Shown piece by piece: positions 17,190 to 26,366 of a stretch of DNA of 64,000 nt; position 1 is the stretch's first letter, and each line of letters starts with the position of its first letter. The translations under genes and the position numbers were made by a program. The stretch comes from Rhodophyticola porphyridii (GTDB lineage Bacteria > Pseudomonadota > Alphaproteobacteria > Rhodobacterales > Rhodobacteraceae), in NCBI RefSeq assembly GCF_003688285.1, contig NZ_RCNT01000010.1, positions 62,001-126,000 on the forward strand, in the 5' to 3' direction. The notes below the pieces were generated by a model. That model saw only the letters and a program-made list of their open reading frames with translations, searched no databases and was not told the origin of the DNA.

Positions 17190-18824
17190 CTAAGGCTCTT
17201 CATCGCCCTGGATATCTGCAAACAACTCATCGATATCGATGTCTGGGCCATCAAAGTCTTCGTCTTCATCATCGTCATATCCGTAGCGTGTTCTACTAAT
17301 CGCCCGTTTATCTCGACGTTTCATGAGCTCGATGTGGTCGTTGAAGTCGATTAGGCGAATGCCACGCTGCGCCAGATGATCGAAATGATCGGAATATAGC
17401 CCTGAAAAGGCTGCCTTTGAGAAGCCTTGCGAGCGCGCCACGAGGTTGACAAGCCAGTTCGCATCAACAGTAGATAGCGGCGCACCGAGACCAAGCTTTG
17501 GCTTTCGCCTCAATTTTCCGTCCACATGCGCTTGCACAAGGAGAGCTCGAACGTGTGCGTTTCTGGACTTCGCGAGCTCTTCAATCATCTGGATAGAGAT
17601 TTCGATATCACACACAATCATCATCCAAACCATCCAAAGCGTTTCGTGATGGTGGTTTAGAGCCAAGCTTCGCTGGACAATGATTTCTGCAACTGACTTC
17701 CATCCTTCAACATCAATTTCACGATCACGAGCTTTGCGTTTCGCAAGAAGAAGACAGGCGTAGTCGATAGCGTGGGGATGTTTGAGAACAATCCGCTGGA
17801 TGTTCTGTTCGACAAAATCCCATTGCCTATTCTCATAAACGCGTGCCTCGTCGAAGGAACGTAATAGAATTTTTATAGGACTGTCTGACCCGATTTCCAC
17901 GGCAGCAGAAACCGCTTCGGATATCGCCCTTTCATACTTCTCATGCCCAGCAGTAGGAGACCAGAAATGCATGTGATCCCGGAGCCGTTGCGCCCAAAGG
18001 TCGTTGATAGGCTCCAGGCTGGAGAAAATTCTTGTCTTCTGATCATTGAGGTTCAGCTCATATATGGCAAGAACCTCTCTGAGGTGAGATAGAACGGACT
18101 GAGCTTCGTGTTCGGTGCGTAAACCGATATAGTAATCATCCACATGCCGCACAGCGCCTACAATCAGTGCGCCCACAGCCTGACTTAATTCGTGATCTAT
18201 CTTTGAGAGTATGAATTCAGCAATTAAGCGATAGGCGTCAGGGCCAACCAATACACCACGGGTGTTGCCGCGTTGGCCATTCCGAACAAAGAAATCTAGT
18301 GCATTGAAGGTGTTTGCAGATGAGTCTTTCGTCACATCGCTTTTCGACTGTTCAATTCCATGCGCTGCCCAGGCAATCGAGTGAGTATAAATGCTTGGAA
18401 AACATTGCGCGATATCCGCCTTAAGGATGAACGGCGCATAACTTAGGTTCTTTGATGCATGCTTCGAAAGTTCCGAGAGCGAGGGGACCTTGACGGCTCG
18501 CTCATCGTCCTCACCCATCAGCTTCGGTTTGCCTATCGAGTATTCGGACAGCGCGAAGTTGTGTTCGAATTTTGACCAGTTCTTCCAAATGAAGCTCGAT
18601 GTATGAAAGTATGAAACAATATTTGGCGTACCGAAGAAGCGCCGACTCCCGTCATGTTTGGTTCCACTGTACCTCACATACTCGGTTTTTCGTTCGTGAT
18701 ACTTCTCTCCGTCAAGCTGTCCCACAATGCCGTGGAAGGCTCGCTTGGCATCCTTCGACACGAAGCAAGGCGGTAGCGTTTCTGGGTATAGACCTGAATT
18801 TATTAAACTAAATCGCGTTTTCAT
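17190..18824 (-). CDS. Abi/UG-type reverse transcriptase, candidate antiphage protein
   Basis: About 544 residues from ATG 18824, chosen because GLYPETLPPCF near that start matches the N-terminal signature of defence-associated reverse transcriptases; an in-frame ATG at 18854 adds ten residues. Neither has a clear ribosome site. Reverse transcriptase motifs, numbered from 18854: LKADIAQCFPSIYTHS (Asp147), GVLVGPDAYRLIAEFILSKID (about 200-220) and the catalytic HVDD (237-240) in place of the usual YxDD. The C-terminal 250 residues are helical and end in a very acidic tail (DDDEDED). There is no maturase, protease or second reverse transcriptase, which argues against a group II intron, DGR or DRT3 pair. 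Inference: an abortive-infection type polymerase; its RNA partner, if any, is unknown. Confidence 0.75.
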   Translation of the reverse strand: MKTRFSLINSGLYPETLPPCFVSKDAKRAFHGIVGQLDGEKYHERKTEYVRYSGTKHDGSRRFFGTPNIVSYFHTSSFIWKNWSKFEHNFALSEYSIGKPKLMGEDDERAVKVPSLSELSKHASKNLSYAPFILKADIAQCFPSIYTHSIAWAAHGIEQSKSDVTKDSSANTFNALDFFVRNGQRGNTRGVLVGPDAYRLIAEFILSKIDHELSQAVGALIVGAVRHVDDYYIGLRTEHEAQSVLSHLREVLAIYELNLNDQKTRIFSSLEPINDLWAQRLRDHMHFWSPTAGHEKYERAISEAVSAAVEIGSDSPIKILLRSFDEARVYENRQWDFVEQNIQRIVLKHPHAIDYACLLLAKRKARDREIDVEGWKSVAEIIVQRSLALNHHHETLWMVWMMIVCDIEISIQMIEELAKSRNAHVRALLVQAHVDGKLRRKPKLGLGAPLSTVDANWLVNLVARSQGFSKAAFSGLYSDHFDHLAQRGIRLIDFNDHIELMKRRDKRAISRTRYGYDDDEDEDFDGPDIDIDELFADIQGDEEP

Positions 18825-19119
18825 ATGGCCAACCATAGCGAACTGCATAGGCATGCCGCAACAAATTCTCGCGTTGCAGCGCCTAAGGCCAGACGAGAAC
18901 AGCCACGATTGAATTCATGCCCAGGATGCCAGCGACGTTTTCCCACAAGCACGCTTTTTACTCCGAATGCGCGTTCACGAGTCCTCCTCGCCACCTTCTG
19001 ATTGAGCTGTAAACCTTCTCCCCGAACCATCAGGGCCTTCATGAGCCATGGATGATTTGTGCGCGGGCCGAAAGGCCCTGAACGGTTCGGGGCCTCCTGA
19101 CACTCAATAGGAGGTTACG

Positions 19120-19299
19120 ATGAGACTCATCACACGCTTCGACGCAGCATCACGCAGCACGCCTGAATTGCTTACGCTTCACACTGAGGCATTGCGGGCA
19201 TTCGCTTCGGCTGCACGCGGATCGATTGAACGCAGCAATGCGCTTGCATCGCTGCACAATATTGAGGCCGAACTGGCGGTTCGCTCGCTAGGTCTTTGA
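19120..19299 (+). CDS. Small conserved-looking hypothetical protein
   Basis: 59 residues, beginning MRLITRFDAASRSTPELL and mostly helical. It has a strong ribosome site, AGGAGG, ending four bases before ATG 19120, and a factor-independent terminator directly after its stop, so it looks like a real independent gene. A GGGCC-GAAA-GGCCC hairpin lies in its leader (19065-19078), and CAGGGCCT at 19031-19038 could pair with its right arm instead, so a leader-switch is possible. Function unknown. Confidence 0.7.
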   Translation: MRLITRFDAASRSTPELLTLHTEALRAFASAARGSIERSNALASLHNIEAELAVRSLGL

Positions 19300-19308
19300 G
19301 GCCGAAAA

Positions 19309-19342
19309 CGCGGCTGGTCCGAAGGCCAGCCGCGAATTTTTC
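19309..19342 (+). terminator. Factor-independent terminator after the 59-residue gene
   Basis: A perfect 9-bp stem, CGCGGCTGG (19309-19317) with CCAGCCGCG (19326-19334), is followed by AATTTTT. A run of T on the opposite strand after the stem suggests it may also stop transcripts of the convergent ardC gene. Confidence 0.85.
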
Positions 19343-19348
19343 TTATCC

Positions 19349-20248
19349 CTATGCGGCGTTACTCTCTTCCACGATCATAGGCTGCAAGCCATGCAGAAAG
19401 TCTGCCGCGCGTTGCGCATGGGCGGCCGCTGAGAAGATAGCGCGCTTGTCTTCCTTCAGGACCTTCAACCAACTCTGGATGTAGGCGGCATGGTCGGAGC
19501 CTGGCTCAGGCGTCAGTTCCAGATCGGCACACAGAAATGCCGCGCCAAGTTCGGCGACCAGCTCTTCGCGCGCATAGCCTTCATCACCCCATGTCTTGCG
19601 CCCGAATTCGCGGTCTAGACGGCTCTTGTGCTTCGTCCAATGAGTCAGCTCATGGGCTAGCGTTGCATAATAGCTTTCGGGGCTGTGGAACGTCTCGAAA
19701 TGTGGCATCTGCACATGATCGCTGCCACCGCTGTAGTATGCGCGGTTTCCGCCGTGGCGAATGTCTGCGTCCGTGCTTCTGAAAAACTCTTCGGCGTGAT
19801 CGATGCGCGTGGCAGGATCAATCGCGGGCTCGGGCTTGGAATAGTAGTGCTCGGGCAAGCCTTCGATCTGCTCGACATTGAACACGCTGTAGCCCTTCAT
19901 GAAGGGAATTTTGCGCTCTTCCTCCGATCCGTCGTCTTGCTCTTCGGTCTTGGTGATCGTGTTGGCGTAGACCACCAGATTGCCGCGCTCGCCCTTCTTG
20001 ACGTGTGCGCCTAGTTCCTTTGCTTGTTTGAAGGTCATCCAGAACGGGGAGAGATAGCCTGCCTCAACAGACGCGCCCCAAAGCATCAGGATATTGATTC
20101 CGTTGTACGGCACGCCGTTATGCCGCAAGGGCTTGGTGATCTTGCCTTCAAGGTTTCCGCTGCTCCATGGCTTGAGCCAAGTCAGTTCGCCTTGCTCCAG
20201 ATCGGCAATAATCTTGTCGGTCACTTTCTGATAAATGTCTTGTTTCAT
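19349..20248 (-). CDS. ardC: ArdC-family antirestriction protein
   Basis: 299 residues. An N-terminal ssDNA-binding domain (MKQDIYQKVTDKIIADLEQG ... NGVPYNGINILMLW) is followed by a zincin-like metalloprotease domain with HELTHW and a downstream Glu-containing YAREELVAELGAAF. ArdC proteins protect incoming transfer strands from restriction. Placement in the mobilizable element fits. An inverted repeat sits 25-42 bp upstream of its start. Confidence 0.88.
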   Translation of the reverse strand: MKQDIYQKVTDKIIADLEQGELTWLKPWSSGNLEGKITKPLRHNGVPYNGINILMLWGASVEAGYLSPFWMTFKQAKELGAHVKKGERGNLVVYANTITKTEEQDDGSEEERKIPFMKGYSVFNVEQIEGLPEHYYSKPEPAIDPATRIDHAEEFFRSTDADIRHGGNRAYYSGGSDHVQMPHFETFHSPESYYATLAHELTHWTKHKSRLDREFGRKTWGDEGYAREELVAELGAAFLCADLELTPEPGSDHAAYIQSWLKVLKEDKRAIFSAAAHAQRAADFLHGLQPMIVEESNAA

Positions 20249-20272
20249 TGGTTTTTCCCTTTCTTAGGTAGT

Positions 20273-20290
20273 CGGTTGCGCATGCAACCG
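20273..20290. promoter_or_regulatory. Inverted repeat upstream of ardC
   Basis: CGGTTGC (20273-20279) and GCAACCG (20284-20290) form a 7-bp inverted repeat around GCAT. The place just upstream of the ardC start suits an operator or a leader hairpin. No regulator is assigned. Confidence 0.4.
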
Positions 20291-20430
20291 GACTAGGCCC
20301 GCGCCAATGAGCGGGGGGACGGCCGTCCAGACCGAAAGTCATGGATGTGGTGCGGGCGCAGGCGTAGCCGAGCCACGGGCCATGGCTTTCGCCCGAAGTT
20401 ACAACGGAGGGCTTGGTCTTGACGGAGGAC

Positions 20431-20537
20431 GGGCCTGCAAGGCCCCAAACAAAGAAGACAGATCAGCCGTTCACGGCTGGCGATAGATGCGCAAGGGATG
20501 GAAGCCGCATGGCCGAGACCGACAACGTCGGGCTCGG
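20431..20537 (+). other. Hairpin-rich leader region between ardC and the HNH gene
   Basis: Three clean hairpins lie in about 110 nt: GGGCC/GGCCC (20431-20445), CAGCCG-TTCA-CGGCTG (20464-20479) and a two-part stem CCGAG/CTCGG plus CCGAC/GTCGG around AAC (20513-20537). The 400-bp gap from 20249 to 20650 has no credible gene. It may be a small RNA or a leader of the HNH gene. Confidence 0.35.
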
Positions 20538-20613
20538 TTCACGACAGCCCGCCCCGAAGGATGCGCCAAACACTTGTATTGTGGACATCCAGTTCACAGG
20601 ACTCCTTCTGCCA

Positions 20614-20643
20614 TTGGAACTCAATACAAAAAATGTTCATAAT
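20614..20643 (+). promoter_or_regulatory. Sigma-70-like promoter for a probably leaderless HNH mRNA
   Basis: TTGGAA (20614-20619), 18 bp, CATAAT (20638-20643). The expected transcription start, 6-8 bases later, falls on or next to the ATG at 20651, and no ribosome binding site precedes that ATG. Both facts point to a leaderless transcript. Confidence 0.5.
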
Positions 20644-20650
20644 CATGGGC

Positions 20651-21379
20651 ATGAAGAGACCCGAGCAGCTCGTCGAGCGATCCTACTCAATGATGATTGC
20701 CAGCTATTGGCTGGCTAGATGTGGCGTTCGCGAAAACGAGAGCGCGGCTGCGCCGCCCGCTGCGCTTGGTGTCACAACCTGGAAGGCGGCCTACGACAGT
20801 TTCCTTGACGCTATGGGTGACGGTCGCACGCCCAGCCAATTCCGAAACAGCATGAAGAACGCTCGCGACACCTTCGATATCCTGTTCGACAACGGACGGA
20901 TCGGCTGGGTTGATCGTGAAGGTCAGCAACCTTCCCTAGGCTCAAGCTTCCAGCGCATTCATGAAGAGTGGCAGGGACGCCCGGACGAAGAACTGGAGAA
21001 ATTCGTCCTTGGGCTTCAGGCCGGCATTCCCGTTGCAGCAGACCGGGAAGCGCGAAGTCCCGAGGCAAGAACCGAGGGCGGTAAAAAGGTTTACATCTCT
21101 GTTAGACGTGAACGTGATCCCAAACTGAGGGACGACGCACTTTCAATCCATGGGCTCGACTGCATGGCCTGCGGATTCAATTTCGAGCGCGCCTATGGCT
21201 CTTGGGGAAAGGGCTTCATCGAAGTTCATCACGTCGTGCCGCTTGCAGAGGCTGGCAGGTCGGAAACCAACCCCGCCACGGATTTGATTGTTCTTTGCGC
21301 GAACTGCCACCGGATGGTGCATCGCAAGCGAGGTGTTTGCCTGTCTCTCGACGAGTTGTGTGCACAGATCAAACACTGA
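20651..21379 (+). CDS. HNH endonuclease, McrA-like
   Basis: 242 residues from ATG 20651. The C-terminal HNH domain reads CMACGFNFE, then EVHHVVPL, then DLIVLCANCHRMVHR, giving both zinc-type CxxC pairs and the catalytic His. The N-terminal part (1-150) is helical and unassigned, as expected for a DNA-recognition module. The gene lies directly upstream of the cytosine methyltransferase on the same strand. It could be an extra restriction arm or a modification-dependent nuclease; a full EcoRII-like enzyme in the same cassette makes it non-essential for that system. Confidence 0.78.
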   Translation: MKRPEQLVERSYSMMIASYWLARCGVRENESAAAPPAALGVTTWKAAYDSFLDAMGDGRTPSQFRNSMKNARDTFDILFDNGRIGWVDREGQQPSLGSSFQRIHEEWQGRPDEELEKFVLGLQAGIPVAADREARSPEARTEGGKKVYISVRRERDPKLRDDALSIHGLDCMACGFNFERAYGSWGKGFIEVHHVVPLAEAGRSETNPATDLIVLCANCHRMVHRKRGVCLSLDELCAQIKH

Positions 21380-21514
21380 AAGCAAAATTTGGCACTCATA
21401 CATCATCTGGGGCAGTGACTATGTGGAACCCCACTATATCGTTTATGTTCTCTTGATGTTCTTTTGCCAACATGTCAGAATGATTCCCAGAGCAGAAAAG
21501 AGGCAAACACCCCG

Positions 21515-22759
21515 ATGAACGAGTTTTCCAGACTGAGACAGGAAGCAGGTATGACCATCCCCGAAGCAGTAGAAGCGCTGGGATACTGCGAGCGCACGAT
21601 CTACCGGTGGGAAAATGGCGACGGCGCACCGCGTAAAGCTGCTCTTGAAATCCTGCGTCAGGCCGCCGCCGGCAAGCCGCAAGCATCCGGAGAATTCAAA
21701 TTCATCGATCTGTTTGCAGGTATCGGAGGCTTGCGAAAAGGATTCGAGCCGATTGGTGGCCGGTGTGTTTTTACGTCTGAGTGGGACAAGTACTCGGTGC
21801 AGACCTACCTAGCAAACCATACCTGCGATCACGAAGTGGTTGGAGATATCACGAAAGTGCCGGTCGAGAGCATTCCTGCCCATGACGTGCTGCTTGCCGG
21901 GTTTCCGTGTCAGCCGTTTTCGATTGCCGGTGTCTCCAAAAAGAACGCCCTTGGCCGTCAACACGGCTTTCGCTGTGATGCGCAAGGTACGCTTTTCTTC
22001 GATGTCGCCCGGATCATCGAGTATCACCAGCCGAAGGCGTTTTTGCTCGAAAATGTGAAAAACCTTGTCAGCCATGATCGCGGCAAGACCTTTGATGTTA
22101 TCCGCCGCGCCCTAACCGAGGAACTTGGCTATAACATTCAGTACCGCGTCATTGATGCGAAGGGCTTTGTACCCCAGCACCGGGAACGCATCTTTATTGT
22201 CGGTTTTCGTGAAAACAACGATTTTGACTTTGATGCGCTCGATATTCCTGATCCGCTGTCAGGCCCAAGGCTTGAGAGCATCCTGCATCCTGAGGACGGT
22301 TCGGAAGCGCCGGAAGACCGTTTCACTGCCGGCAGTAAGGCAAAAGTCATCGATAAATACACGCTCTCCGACCACCTGTGGGACTACCTGCAAAACTACG
22401 CTGAAAAACATAGAGCCAAAGGGAACGGGTTTGGCTTTGGTCTTGTCGGGCCAAGCGATGTCGCGCGCACCCTGTCGGCGCGGTATTTCAAGGACGGATC
22501 AGAAATCCTTGTCAAACAGCGCGGCAAGAAAAACCCGCGCCGCCTGACGCCTCGGGAGTGCGCACGCCTCATGGGTTTTGAAGAGCCCGGTAGCAATCAG
22601 CCCTTCGAAATCCCGGTCTCGGACACGCAAGCCTACAGGCAGTTCGGCAATGCGGTCGTTGTTCCGGTTGTCGAGGCCGTGGCGCGCCACATGCACCCCT
22701 TCATTCTCTCCGAAACGCCTGCGCTGGAAGAGGCAGAGGAAGACCGGGCTGTTGCCTGA
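21515..22759 (+). CDS. DNA cytosine-5 methyltransferase, Dcm/M.EcoRII type, with N-terminal HTH
   Basis: 414 residues. Start ATG 21515 follows AAGAGG; the frame is open for 17 more codons upstream. Residues 1-50 form an XRE-like HTH ([20 protein letters not shown]), as in methyltransferases that repress their own promoter. The catalytic domain has [10 protein letters not shown] (SAM binding), GFPCQPFS with the nucleophilic Cys, LLENVKNL and [11 protein letters not shown]. The [15 protein letters not shown] segment closely follows Dcm, predicting methylation of the inner C of CCWGG. It overlaps the Vsr gene by eight bases. It protects self DNA from the EcoRII-type nuclease two genes on. Confidence 0.92.
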   Translation: MNEFSRLRQEAGMTIPEAVEALGYCERTIYRWENGDGAPRKAALEILRQAAAGKPQASGEFKFIDLFAGIGGLRKGFEPIGGRCVFTSEWDKYSVQTYLANHTCDHEVVGDITKVPVESIPAHDVLLAGFPCQPFSIAGVSKKNALGRQHGFRCDAQGTLFFDVARIIEYHQPKAFLLENVKNLVSHDRGKTFDVIRRALTEELGYNIQYRVIDAKGFVPQHRERIFIVGFRENNDFDFDALDIPDPLSGPRLESILHPEDGSEAPEDRFTAGSKAKVIDKYTLSDHLWDYLQNYAEKHRAKGNGFGFGLVGPSDVARTLSARYFKDGSEILVKQRGKKNPRRLTPRECARLMGFEEPGSNQPFEIPVSDTQAYRQFGNAVVVPVVEAVARHMHPFILSETPALEEAEEDRAVA

Positions 22760-23210
22760 CATTGTCGATAAGGAAACCCGCAGCCGGATGATGTCAGGTA
22801 TCAGGGGCAAGAATACAAAGCCCGAGCTTGTTATCCGCAAAGGCCTGCACGCAAGAGGCTTCCGGTTTCGTCTGCATTCATCAAAGGTTCCGGGCAAACC
22901 CGATCTTGTTTTGCCCCGCTATCGTGCGGCTATCTTTGTCCATGGATGTTTCTGGCATAGCCATGACTGTCATCTGTTCAAGATGCCGTCCACAAGGCCC
23001 GACTTCTGGAAGGCCAAGCTTGCGCGCAACCGCGAGCGGGACGAAGAGATTCGCAAATCCCTGCTGGATGCTGGCTGGCGGGTATTGGTGATCTGGGAAT
23101 GCGCACTGAAAGGCAAATACCGCATCAATCTGGATGAGTTGTTCACGAAGGTCACTGCCTGGATCAGGGGAGATGACCTTGAAGGCGAGATCGCCGGGAG
23201 GCCCGTATGA
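22752..23210 (+). CDS. vsr: Very-short-patch repair endonuclease Vsr
   Basis: 152 residues from TTG 22752; the resulting [20 protein letters not shown] start fits the family and GAGGAAG lies about ten bases upstream. Signature segments: [38 protein letters not shown] and [10 protein letters not shown]. Vsr nicks T:G mismatches that arise by deamination of 5-methylcytosine in CCWGG, which matches the neighbouring Dcm-like enzyme. It is sandwiched by overlaps with both the methyltransferase and the nuclease gene. Confidence 0.93.
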   Translation: MPDIVDKETRSRMMSGIRGKNTKPELVIRKGLHARGFRFRLHSSKVPGKPDLVLPRYRAAIFVHGCFWHSHDCHLFKMPSTRPDFWKAKLARNRERDEEIRKSLLDAGWRVLVIWECALKGKYRINLDELFTKVTAWIRGDDLEGEIAGRPV

Positions 23211-24442
23211 AGTTCGGAATTCTGGCCGATTTTTTTGAAGGAGCTGGCGCGAAATACCTTACAGAAGTTGAGATCAACAATGCGCGCTCCAACCAGCATG
23301 AGTTTCAGGGTGTCAGTGCTTTCCGCCAGTTCCTTGGAACGCCCGAGGAAAAGATCACATATCCGGCAACGTTTTTCTGGCTGACCGATGAAGAGGACGA
23401 AGAGCCGGTTTCCATGCAGGCTTTTTGCACCTGGAGCGATGTGCGCAGGAACAACCCTGACCGATCTGCTGAGTTTCATCTTTACTACGCCGCAGAATCC
23501 GAAGCTGTCGTGCATCAGGCGCAAGCAGGTGATCTGCTTCTCATTGCACGAAAAAAGAATGACGATGGCCTGCTTGTTATCCTTTGCCCTGCGGATACAA
23601 CAATCACTCAGCAACTTCTCTGGCTGTTTGGACTGGACCTCGTGGGCACGAGGGCGAGTGCAAAGGTCCTTGCTCCTGATGAGAGCATCAGGCTCGGTTT
23701 TGCGGCAAGAGCCGTGCTGGATACTTTGGGCATTGATCTCGAAGAGCCGGAACCGGACGCCCTTGAAATCCTCCTCGACCGCTACGGCCTTGGATTCCCG
23801 CCGACAGCCGAATTCTCACAATTTGCCCGCGATACGGCTGAAGCCGCTGATCCGGTTGATGATCCGGATCAGGCACTGGTCGACTGGATGGATCATGAAG
23901 AGGCCCTGTTTCGACACCTTGAACGTCACATCGTGGCGGATCGCCTGAAAAAGGGCTTTGCTGACAAAGCTGACGTGGATGTTGACGGATTCCTGAAATT
24001 CTCTCTTGGCGTCCAGAACCGCAGAAAATCGCGTGCTGGTTGGGCCTTTGGTCACCACATTGAAGCCGTTTTCCACGCGCACGCGATCCAGCACAAACGT
24101 GAGGCAACAACTGAGAAACGCAACGGACCGGATTTCCTGTTTCCCGGTGAAGCCGAATACCATGATGCCAGCTTTAACACCGCATTGCTGACGATGCTCG
24201 GGGCCAAGACTAGCTGCAAGGATCGCTGGCGACAGGTGCTGGCAGAAGCGCACAAGATCGAGGAAAAGCACCTCGTCACGTTGCAGCCGGGTATTTCAGA
24301 AGCTCAGACTGCTGAAATGCAGGCCGAAAGACTGCAACTTGTGGTTCCAAGGCCGATATATGGCTCCTACCTGCCAGCCCAGCAAGACTGGCTGATGGAT
24401 GTATCCGGTTTTGTTGATTTGGTAAAAGCAAGGCAAGGGTAG
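23207..24442 (+). CDS. EcoRII-type restriction endonuclease
   Basis: 411 residues, close to the 404 of EcoRII. The start overlaps the Vsr stop by ATGA. The C-terminal domain carries the family hallmarks: VQNRRKSRAG, GPDFLFPG, YHDASFN, LTMLGAKTSCKDRWRQVL and KHLVTLQPGIS. The N-terminal 180 residues correspond to the allosteric effector-binding domain of this type IIE enzyme. It is predicted to cut at CCWGG when two sites are engaged. All parts look intact, so the cassette is probably functional. Confidence 0.9.
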   Translation: MKFGILADFFEGAGAKYLTEVEINNARSNQHEFQGVSAFRQFLGTPEEKITYPATFFWLTDEEDEEPVSMQAFCTWSDVRRNNPDRSAEFHLYYAAESEAVVHQAQAGDLLLIARKKNDDGLLVILCPADTTITQQLLWLFGLDLVGTRASAKVLAPDESIRLGFAARAVLDTLGIDLEEPEPDALEILLDRYGLGFPPTAEFSQFARDTAEAADPVDDPDQALVDWMDHEEALFRHLERHIVADRLKKGFADKADVDVDGFLKFSLGVQNRRKSRAGWAFGHHIEAVFHAHAIQHKREATTEKRNGPDFLFPGEAEYHDASFNTALLTMLGAKTSCKDRWRQVLAEAHKIEEKHLVTLQPGISEAQTAEMQAERLQLVVPRPIYGSYLPAQQDWLMDVSGFVDLVKARQG

Positions 24443-24512
24443 TGACAGCTGCAAGGTCAACCCGATAGCGTGGACGAGCCTTGTGATGGATTCTCACTTT
24501 GTCCTGAGCGGT

Positions 24513-26366
24513 CTACTGCAACGGGAAGAGGCCAAAGCGTCCTTCATCTTCCCAGCCAGAAAAATGTTCGACCCGAGAGCCCAACTCAACATCTGATGGC
24601 GGGTCAGTGTTTTCAATGATAATGACCTGTTTGTTTCCGGACAGAGTGAGCAGATGCTGGTAAAATTTACTGTTGAGGTTGGTATCCCTCAAGTCGTCTT
24701 CCGAACCTTCAGGCTCCTTGTACGAAAGCAATGGGGAATCCAATATGACGAAGCCAGGATGCGGTAGATCGTTGGCAACGCAATAGTCCAGCAATGAAAG
24801 CGAAAAAGCAGTCTGGGTTACGGCGCGAAGCCCTTTGCCAAACGACGTTCTGGGCTTGCCTGAAATCACGAGGTCTTTGGCCTCAAGATCGAAATGAACC
24901 CTTCGGGTTCCCGGAAACTCCCAGCGTTCGAGCAATGTCTGAACCATCGCAGAAAACGGCTCGACCATTGATGCAGTCAGCCGATAACTGTCCGAAGAAT
25001 CGTTGGTTTTCTTGGCAGTAAGAGCCTCCAAAGCTGCTCGGCGTTCGCCCAAATCACCAAGGCTGTCAAAGAGGCCAATTGCTTCGCGAACATTGGCACG
25101 TTTGTCGGCAAGTTCCTTATATGAGGCGCGTAGTTTTCGCAGGTCCGGAGAAACGACTGCCTCAATCTCTTGCGACAACTCGCCGAGGCGTTCATCAATC
25201 TTCGGGAGGGTTCTCTCAAGGGCTTTGGCTTCTTTGTCCATAATCTTGATTGTGCCGGTCAGTTCCCTTTCCTTGTCCTCAATTTTTTGTATTTCGGATG
25301 CAGCCGCTTTAACGACGATGTCAACATTTCCATCGCAGATCGCATCGGGGTCATGATGTTCCGGCAGTGCCCCGCAAATGGGACAAGTCTCGACCTCTAG
25401 GGTAGAAAAAATATTTCCGGCTTCTTGAATTCCGACAAGACGTTCCTGATCAGAGTTGTAGTGTTGCTTCAGCAGTCTGAAGCGTTCTAAAAGTGTAGCA
25501 ATCTCTGCAAAACGCGCGCGGTTGGTTTCCCTTCTGGCCATCAGTTTGCGACGATTTGACGATAGCTCCCTGAAGTGGGCTTCAGAAGTGGAGAGTTGTT
25601 CTGAACGCACTGCAAGTGCAGAGTCCAAGCGCTCTTCCTGCTTGGAAAGCTCGTCTTTCGAGCCGGAGATTTTTGCGATGCGCTTTTGCGTGTCAGCAAT
25701 AAGCTGGTCCAAAAGTTCAAGCTGAGCTTCAGCCTTTTGTTCGGCAGGGGTTCGCTGGGATTGCGCGACAAGTGCCGAGTCATCAACACCGGTCAATAGC
25801 ATTCGAAAAACAGAGGTGTTGGCAGTATCCGCCGTATAGTTACCGTCGGAAAGCGGGGAGCGCTTTTGAATGATTTCCTCTTCATTCACCACGACGAGGC
25901 GAGCAAGATTACGGAAGCTCAGATTTTGAGTATCGCCCCGTGCATTCTTTTTGACCTTTCTTCCGCTGAGCCCGATCTTGGACAGGAGGAACGCAGAAAG
26001 GTTGTCCTCGTCGCGTTCGCTGTGGGTCTCAGAAAGGATGCGCCCTTCTTCTTCGGGCAAAGCATCGGAATAAAGCCCTTCAAAAATCTCAAACGCGCCA
26101 CCATCCATGCTCCGTCGTACCGTGTGTTCGCTGCCATCCTCGAAAGTCATCGCCAACATTGCCTGACCGTAGCCGCTGGATTGAGGGATGTCGGTCAGAG
26201 GCCCCTTTCCCCCGAGCATGAAGTCTATCGCTTCAACGACAAAAGATTTTCCGGTGTCCGAAGCGCCGTAAATCACGTTCAGGCCCGACTGAAACGACAC
26301 AATCGCGGGTTCCCGGTCTGGACCGTGAAAGGACAGGCTACTGATCTGAAATCCAAGATAATTCAT
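24513..26366 (-). CDS. ABC-3C system SMC-like ATPase (DUF3732-like)
   Basis: 617 residues. P-loop GASDTGKS (about 34-41) follows the start; the middle is two long coiled coils separated by a Rad50-like hook CPICG (about residue 330); the C-terminal part holds a Walker B (GFVILDSPLL). This is the architecture of the ATPase of ABC-three-component conflict systems. It is the last gene of a minus-strand operon and starts in a TAATG overlap with the middle-component gene. Inference: senses DNA ends or invading DNA and licenses the effector. Confidence 0.85.
   Translation of the reverse strand: MNYLGFQISSLSFHGPDREPAIVSFQSGLNVIYGASDTGKSFVVEAIDFMLGGKGPLTDIPQSSGYGQAMLAMTFEDGSEHTVRRSMDGGAFEIFEGLYSDALPEEEGRILSETHSERDEDNLSAFLLSKIGLSGRKVKKNARGDTQNLSFRNLARLVVVNEEEIIQKRSPLSDGNYTADTANTSVFRMLLTGVDDSALVAQSQRTPAEQKAEAQLELLDQLIADTQKRIAKISGSKDELSKQEERLDSALAVRSEQLSTSEAHFRELSSNRRKLMARRETNRARFAEIATLLERFRLLKQHYNSDQERLVGIQEAGNIFSTLEVETCPICGALPEHHDPDAICDGNVDIVVKAAASEIQKIEDKERELTGTIKIMDKEAKALERTLPKIDERLGELSQEIEAVVSPDLRKLRASYKELADKRANVREAIGLFDSLGDLGERRAALEALTAKKTNDSSDSYRLTASMVEPFSAMVQTLLERWEFPGTRRVHFDLEAKDLVISGKPRTSFGKGLRAVTQTAFSLSLLDYCVANDLPHPGFVILDSPLLSYKEPEGSEDDLRDTNLNSKFYQHLLTLSGNKQVIIIENTDPPSDVELGSRVEHFSGWEDEGRFGLFPLQ

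Noticed and set aside
17190-18824. Group II intron or retron
   Set aside because: No maturase or HNH domain, no intron boundary motifs, and no evident msr-msd-like inverted repeats next to the gene.
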